This document shows, piece after piece, positions 58,651 through 64,000 of a DNA stretch of 64,000 nucleotides (the stretch's first letter is position 1; the number at the start of each line of letters is the position of its first letter). Location: contig CM034599.1 of assembly GCA_020091685.1 (NCBI GenBank), forward strand, positions 29,117,920-29,181,919, in the 5' to 3' direction. Made by a program: the position numbers and the translations under genes. The notes under the pieces are model-generated. The model saw only the letters and a program-made list of their open reading frames with translations, had not been told where the DNA came from and made no database searches. The DNA comes from Lutjanus erythropterus. Taxonomy: Eukaryota > Chordata > Actinopteri > Lutjaniformes > Lutjanidae.

Positions 58651-58863
58651 ATAGCTGGGGTGGCTGTTTAGCTCAGTTGGTAGAGTGTCCGCCCCATGTA
58701 TGGAGGCTGTCTGTCCTCTGCAGCGGCCGCTGGTTTGACTCCTGCCTGCGACCCTTTGCTGCGTGTCATCCCCTCTCTCTTCACCCCCTTTCCTGTCTGC
58801 TCTTCAGCTGTACTGTCAAATAAAGGCAAGAAAAGCCCAAATATATAACTTAAAAAAAAAAAA
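58651..58863 (+). mobile_element. tRNA-derived SINE with target-site duplication
   Basis: A polymerase III box A-like TTAGCTCAGTTGGTAGAG (58668-58685) and box B-like GGTTTGACTCC (58732-58742) lie in a tRNA-like head. A C/T-rich body, AATAAAGGCAAG and a poly(A) tail follow. The 10-base direct repeat AAACATGATG at 58641-58650 and 58864-58873 brackets it, the sign of LINE-driven insertion. Confidence 0.85.
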
Positions 58864-61800
58864 AAAACATGATGGGGATTAAGTGCCTTCTAGGGTGACC
58901 TTAACATGATGCAGTGACATAGAGGCTGCCCTGCTAGAAAAATGTTTGGAAACAATTCACCATGCATCATGATTTTCTGCTCTGGTGTCACGCCCTGCTG
59001 CTGTCATGTCATGAGAGATGGTTAATCATCATTGTTACAGCATTCACAGAAAAGCAAAAGGAGTGTCAAATACAAAGGAAAAATAATATATCACCACGAG
59101 TGTCAAACGCATTGTAGTTCATGGGGCACATAAAGCCCAGTTTGCTCTCTAGTGGGCAGGACCACAAACCCATTACATAACCTACCAGAAACAACACAAT
59201 CCATTTACAAAAGAGATGATGAATAGCTTAAGATTGTAAAGCAAACAATGTCTCAGTTTTTCCACATTCAGCCAGTCTACTGTCATTACATGTGCTTTAC
59301 GGTATACAGATCACAATGCATGCACTTATATCAGTTGTGTGGAAGAAGTATCCAGATACTTTGTGAAAGAGAATATCAATACAACAATATACAAATACTA
59401 GTAAATATTGAAAAGAAAACTTACATTTATAATTTTACCCTCATCAAACTATATAGTATTTCCATTAAAATTTACATAAAAATAAAAGATAAATAATACT
59501 GATTCATCGGTGTGTAGGCAGCATTTTACTGTCTAAGCTGCTTGACATTGAGGTAGTTTTACTACTTTTATACAGACATAGACAGTGTTTTTTGTTAGTG
59601 GTCCCAAACCACAAATGTTGGGAACCATTGATTTCATCTTAAACAATGCATTGTATTTTTAAAGCATTTCATATGGTTCTTCATGCAAAATGAAGTGGAG
59701 TGACAATATTTTTCTATTTGAAAGGTAGTTGAAGTACTTACCTACTTGTACTTTTACTTATGTAACTTTTCACCTTTGTATTTCAGTTTCTGAGAATGGC
59801 AGTGGGATTAGCAAATATTGTTTATTCTGTTGCACTAATTTATCATCGCATGAATTCCAACTCACATTATCAGAAACAAGAGACACACACACACACTTAC
59901 AGATGGATAATGCGAGCACAGAGGGATATGTTTGTTCCTTTTGCATTTATTTAGTCGTTAAACACAATTATAGTACAGTTACAGCACTGATGAGCAGCAT
60001 TGATTGCTGCTGCAGACATCTAGTCATCACTGAAGGAGGAAGAGGAGTAGCCAGAAAAGAGGGTGATGAAAGATATGTGTCCAAACCGATCACGCCAGAT
60101 TTTTCTAGGAATGGATAGTCAAGACTGGTTCCTGTTAAGAATCTGGTTATGAAATAGTTATGATTTATCAGATGATGTGGTCATGTGGTGAGTGGATGGT
60201 GGTGTTAGGTGGAGGTATTACCTTCTTAAATTAGCAAAAGCCAGACAACACCACCCTGGAAATTCCACCCAAGGAATTATTTTAACTCTGACAGTACCAC
60301 TTCCAGAGACGGCATTCAGATTCATTTATACAAAGAAGCGGGAGACATGGTTCAGTTTAAAAAGACGATTAGTGTTATTTTATCACGACATTTGAAATAT
60401 TGGTGAAACCCATTAAAACACAGTTCACTCTTAGATTTAATGGGAACAAAAGGGGGGCCTTATCAGAGCTGAGGCTTACCAGTGGGACCATCGAGGGATG
60501 AGAGGGATCCCAGGAGAGAGTCAACGCAGTCACACGTGAACACTCACACACATACACACAATGGTGAGAAAACAAGACCTGGGATGCACAGCACAGCATA
60601 CAGGATGGACATCCCACCACCCAGAGACACCAGTCCCATTGGAGGACAGGAAGGACACAGTTAGTGGGGTTGCGCTTAATAAATACCCCACTTAATCCAC
60701 GAATAGACAAAATAATCTTCAAAACAACATTTGACTACTTGCTACGTGGTTGGCAGTCACATATTTGTAAATTAAGCAGAATAACCAAATGAACACAAAA
60801 CCAGTGTGAGTTACAAAAAATATTTCAGTAATTAATAGCAAGAAAACAAACAAAACAAAATACCAAAAAATGGAAATATTAATTCAAAGAAATAGAAAAC
60901 AATTTGCAACTTAAATCACTAGAATTAGCTAAACAAAAAGAACATTGGTTGCAGGAATGTGCAGCCATGTGATGCAACTGAAACAAAAAAAACCATAAAG
61001 CACACAACAAAATACTAATTACGAGAAATACACTAACTAAACAGCGATCCGTGGTGAACTGTGGGGAACCACAATAGGGAAATCTACAAACAACGCAAAC
61101 AATGCAGCCACTGCTACCATACTTGCGACATTTGTGGAAGCAGGGTGACCAGGATGTGAGGCGACCTGGAAGTGCGGCGTGCCTTCAGCATCAGAGAGCA
61201 AGAGAGAGTTGAAAACAACTACCTGCCTTTATAGATTACTCCCCCCCCCCACAGTGATTGGCTGATGAGAGTTTCACTGTGTAATTGTTTACTCAAATGA
61301 TGTGAAAGATGATGTTTTCAATACATCTGTCTTTGGCCTGGGCAATATAGCTGAAAAGTCTGTCACAATAGTGAAGTTTCTTATCGGTAGAACTCATTAA
61401 TTAGCAGCTCGTAGCTCGTGACTGTCAGCATGTTGTGTTCTCCAAAGGGTGGAACCAGTTAAGGTGATAAAATAACTTTGTTGTGTTACTGGTCTTGGTT
61501 GGGAAGTTATTTCTGCAGTCCATCCATCCGTATCCTGGGGGTCTGGCTGTGGTGACAAAGCATGCAGAGTGCAGGTTTCTGCCAGTCAACAGATGGTGAA
61601 GCACCTACTGCAATGCCACAACTGCCAGATGCAACTGTTACATTATACGATAACAGGCCTCTTGCAAATTATGTCACCTATTAAACCAATCGAAACAAAT
61701 ATGGTACTGAATGACATCACCACCAAATCTCTGATTTACTGCACACAGACTCTATATTTTTTCTGCCTTTTTCAGGTCATGTAAATGTTAATTCAAATAA

Positions 61801-62936
61801 CGTGGAGAGTTTTGTTAAAGTATATAAACATGACCCTGATTTTTATTCATGTATTTAACATGGGAATTGCAGTCAAATAAACACTGCAAAGGAAGCTGAG
61901 TAGGGCAGAAGCTTACCCAGTCACCCATATTCTTATCATCACCATCACCAAGTTCTTGGTTACATAACACAGACAAACAACAGGGTTTTGTCATTTGCAG
62001 ACATTTCTAAAAAACAAAAACAGTTTCACTTATCAGTGTTAGGATTTTGCATGTTGGTTGATATACATAAAGGGCAATATTTTTCTGCAAACATCAAAGT
62101 GTTGTTTTGTTGAAAACAGACAAAGCAGGGGCACCGCCTCAGCAGACTAACACTTAATAATAAGTTAATATGCATTTAGGCGTCCCGCATGGCAGCAGTG
62201 GACGTCAAAGTTGTCTTACCTTATTCTAATACTCCAAAAGTGTTCTTGCACTCAGGATTCACACTGAAGAAACTCGTGTTCTCTATGACCGCCTCTCCAC
62301 CAGCTTGATAAACGTCAGATCCCTACTCTACTGGCAGAGAGTTTACTGAAATACTTGGAATATCAGTGTGTGCTGCAGTTACTGCTGTCAGTTGTTGTTT
62401 CTGGATCCATCAGGTTTTGTTGTTTTGGTGGATTCATAAAGAAATACAAAATTCTCTCTTGCGTTGCCAGTTTCTTGTGCTGGTGCGTGCCAGACAGGTC
62501 CCTTGTCATGAGTTACGTCTGGAAGGGGACCCCACATCTCATTTTGCAAATCAGTGGTTCCTCTCTAGACACGACCAAGAGAGAGGAATGTGCAGCTCCA
62601 AAATTGTAAAAATCAGTATGTGGTGGATGATGTTGATATTGTGACAGGCCACCACAAAAAATGAATGTATGTTAAACACTGAAATTTCAAACAAAATATA
62701 TTAGTAAGGCCATAACCAAATAATAATAACTGAGTTTTGGGTTTACCAACTGCCTTACACATTTCCTGCCCTTGTCAGGTTCAGTAATTGTTTATTCAGA
62801 TAATTATGAGTTTTTAAAGAATAGTAGTAACATGACCCTGAATTTTATTTACGTCTTGCCTTTATTTAACATGAGTACTGCACTACTGTGAATGTTTCAG
62901 AGTAAGGCAGAGGTTTACCTGGTAACCTATATTCTT

Positions 62937-63001
<65 letters not shown>

Positions 63002-63013
63002 TATCATCATCAT
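62937..63013. repeat. ATC microsatellite
   Basis: About 25 ATC units with one interruption, in the second unit of the local duplication. Confidence 0.9.
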
Positions 63014-63152
63014 CTTACATAATCATGAAGTTGCTGATTACATAACATTAACAAAAGAGTGTTTTTGTTTTACATATTTTCCCCAAGTTGTTCAAATCAA
63101 ATGTTGTGGTTTTACATGTTGGTTCACTTGGATACACATAAAGGTCATACCA

Positions 63153-63155
<3 letters not shown>

Positions 63156-63204
<49 letters not shown>
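63156..63204. repeat. TG microsatellite
   Basis: About 24 TG units; the ORFs across it on both strands are artefacts of the repeat. Confidence 0.9.
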
Positions 63205-63208
<4 letters not shown>

Positions 63209-63488
63209 AACAGACCTGTCTTTCCCTGCAAATGTGAAACTGTGTTGTGTTGTTGCAAACTGTTTCATCAAATTGAATATTCTTTTGGTTTTCAAAATCC
63301 ATAAGGAAAATCCACACCAGTATGACTTCTATTGCTTAATGCAAATTTAGGTCAGCATTAATGCTCTTGATATCAGCTTAAAAATATCAATAGAGTGCAG
63401 AGGGTGAAGCACCTACTGCAATGCTACCACAACTACCAGATGCAACCAGCAGGGGTTTTAATTTTTTTTATAACATCGATGCAATGTT

Positions 63489-63905
63489 TTTAAAGGTTCA
63501 GAGTGTAATATTTACAGGGATTTATTGGTAGAATATGGCAGAAATGGAATATAATATTCAAAAGTAGGGTCACCATTCTCCAAATCCACAAATCAATGTG
63601 ACTTTTGACTTTAAGGTCACATTTTCAATTGAAACTCTTTTTTTCATTGTTAAATTATCAAGTCTTGATTTGTTAAGATTAATAGGTCATTGGTTTTATG
63701 TCCTGACAACTGTCATTCACAATTCTAAATAGTGATATAATGACCAGTAAGGTATTAATTTTCTCTGGACACAGGCTGATCTATTCTGGGGTTTTTTGCG
63801 AGTTTTGCAGCTACCATAGTTTCTCCTGCATGCTGTAGAGTGGGAGGGAGACAATCTGCTAGCTCACCGCTAGATGCCACTAAATCCTACATGCTGGTCC
63901 TTTAA
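63489..63905. mobile_element. Short inverted-repeat element (GGTTCAGAGTGTA family)
   Basis: TTTAAAGGTTCAGAGTGTAA at the left pairs imperfectly with AATCCTACATGCTGGTCCTTTAA at the right. The interior has GGCAGAAATGGAATATAATATTC, which also appears at 43860 and 56980. About 415 bases, non-coding. Confidence 0.65.
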
Positions 63906-64000
63906 TAGTGTGTCTATAGTCTCAGTTTTCTTTAAAGATACCAAGAATAGCGTAATGGTATAGTAACGGGCATCTTGGATATGCCTATAGCTGTATAAAC

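Larger units (their letters stand above)
61566..63452. repeat. Local diverged duplication
   Basis: The 61776-62115 block (AACATGACCCTGA, TTTAACATG, ATATTCTTATCATCA, TACATAACA) recurs at about 62775-63260, roughly 1 kb on. GGTGAAGCACCTACTGCAATG at about 61600 recurs at about 63402. The order suggests two or more old tandem units. The ATC run in the second unit corresponds to an ATCACC run in the first. Confidence 0.65.
56560..64000. other. Repeat-rich spacer upstream of the urea transporter
   Basis: No gene recognised. It holds GGTCCAGTGTGTA-family copies (about 56922-57010 and 63489-63905), a LINE fragment (57780-58060), a SINE (58651-58863), a TAAAAGT/ACTTTTACTT-type repeat (about 59340-59770), a C-run (61241-61250), a local duplication (61566-63452) and ATC and TG microsatellites. 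Confidence 0.5.

Noticed and set aside
58660-58745. A tRNA gene
   Set aside because: Only the box A and box B resemblance is there; the sequence lacks a clean cloverleaf and continues into a SINE body and poly(A) tail.
59729-60118. 129-codon ORF
   Set aside because: Its start lies in an ACTTTTACTT-type repeat; no known domain and no splice context.
62892-63350. 152-codon ORF with Ile and Val/Cys runs
   Set aside because: It is translated ATC and TG microsatellite sequence with no conserved part.

Overview
This is vertebrate nuclear DNA, almost certainly from a percomorph-type ray-finned fish. The genes have many exons with GT-AG introns. The protein families are vertebrate ones. The space between exons is full of teleost-type repeats: short non-autonomous DNA transposons, a tRNA-derived SINE, LINE 3' ends, and TG, ATC and ATTC microsatellites. 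There are no operons, phage genes or CRISPR arrays. I saw no complete cellular tRNA or rRNA gene.

Three protein-coding genes were found. (1) 92-9745, plus strand: the last 18 coding exons (826 codons) of an M1 zinc aminopeptidase of the ERAP group. It resembles ERAP2 most, and its 5' exons lie left of the window. (2) 14466-36243, plus strand: lnpep (leucyl-cystinyl aminopeptidase, IRAP/oxytocinase). All its coding exons are here: short cytosolic tail with two dileucine signals, one membrane segment, then the M1 ectodomain. Its first 19 exons read cleanly, but the last three contain several small indels. (3) 50881-56471, minus strand: an SLC14 urea transporter (slc14a2-like). It has 10 coding exons, 515 codons by my exon chain, a TATA box and a long charged C-terminal tail.

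Layout: 1-10.2 kb erap2-like gene; 10.2-14.0 kb AT-rich spacer with TG and telomere-like tracts; 14.0-14.5 kb lnpep promoter and first exon; 14.5-36.2 kb lnpep, its introns carrying a Tc1/mariner relic, hAT-like elements, fold-back elements and a LINE 3' end; 36.2-38.2 kb probable lnpep 3' UTR; 38.2-50.6 kb spacer with fold-back elements and a ~0.96-kb-period non-coding duplication; 50.6-56.6 kb urea transporter; 56.6-64 kb repeat-rich spacer with a LINE fragment, a SINE with target-site duplications and a second local duplication.

The two aminopeptidases are tandem paralogues: same orientation, matching exon phases, and the same catalytic exon pair split after HELAHQ. This matches the mammalian ERAP2-LNPEP order. 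In mammals, ERAP2 trims peptides in the ER for MHC class I. IRAP does related work in endosomes and also cleaves peptide hormones at the cell surface. The urea transporter is a neighbour with no evident functional link.

I found no unknown gene system. The observations most worth checking are: the clustered frame breaks in the last lnpep exons; a histidine at the ERAP S1-pocket specificity position; lnpep splice sites set in TG microsatellites; the in-frame upstream start of the urea transporter; and the tandem non-coding duplications.
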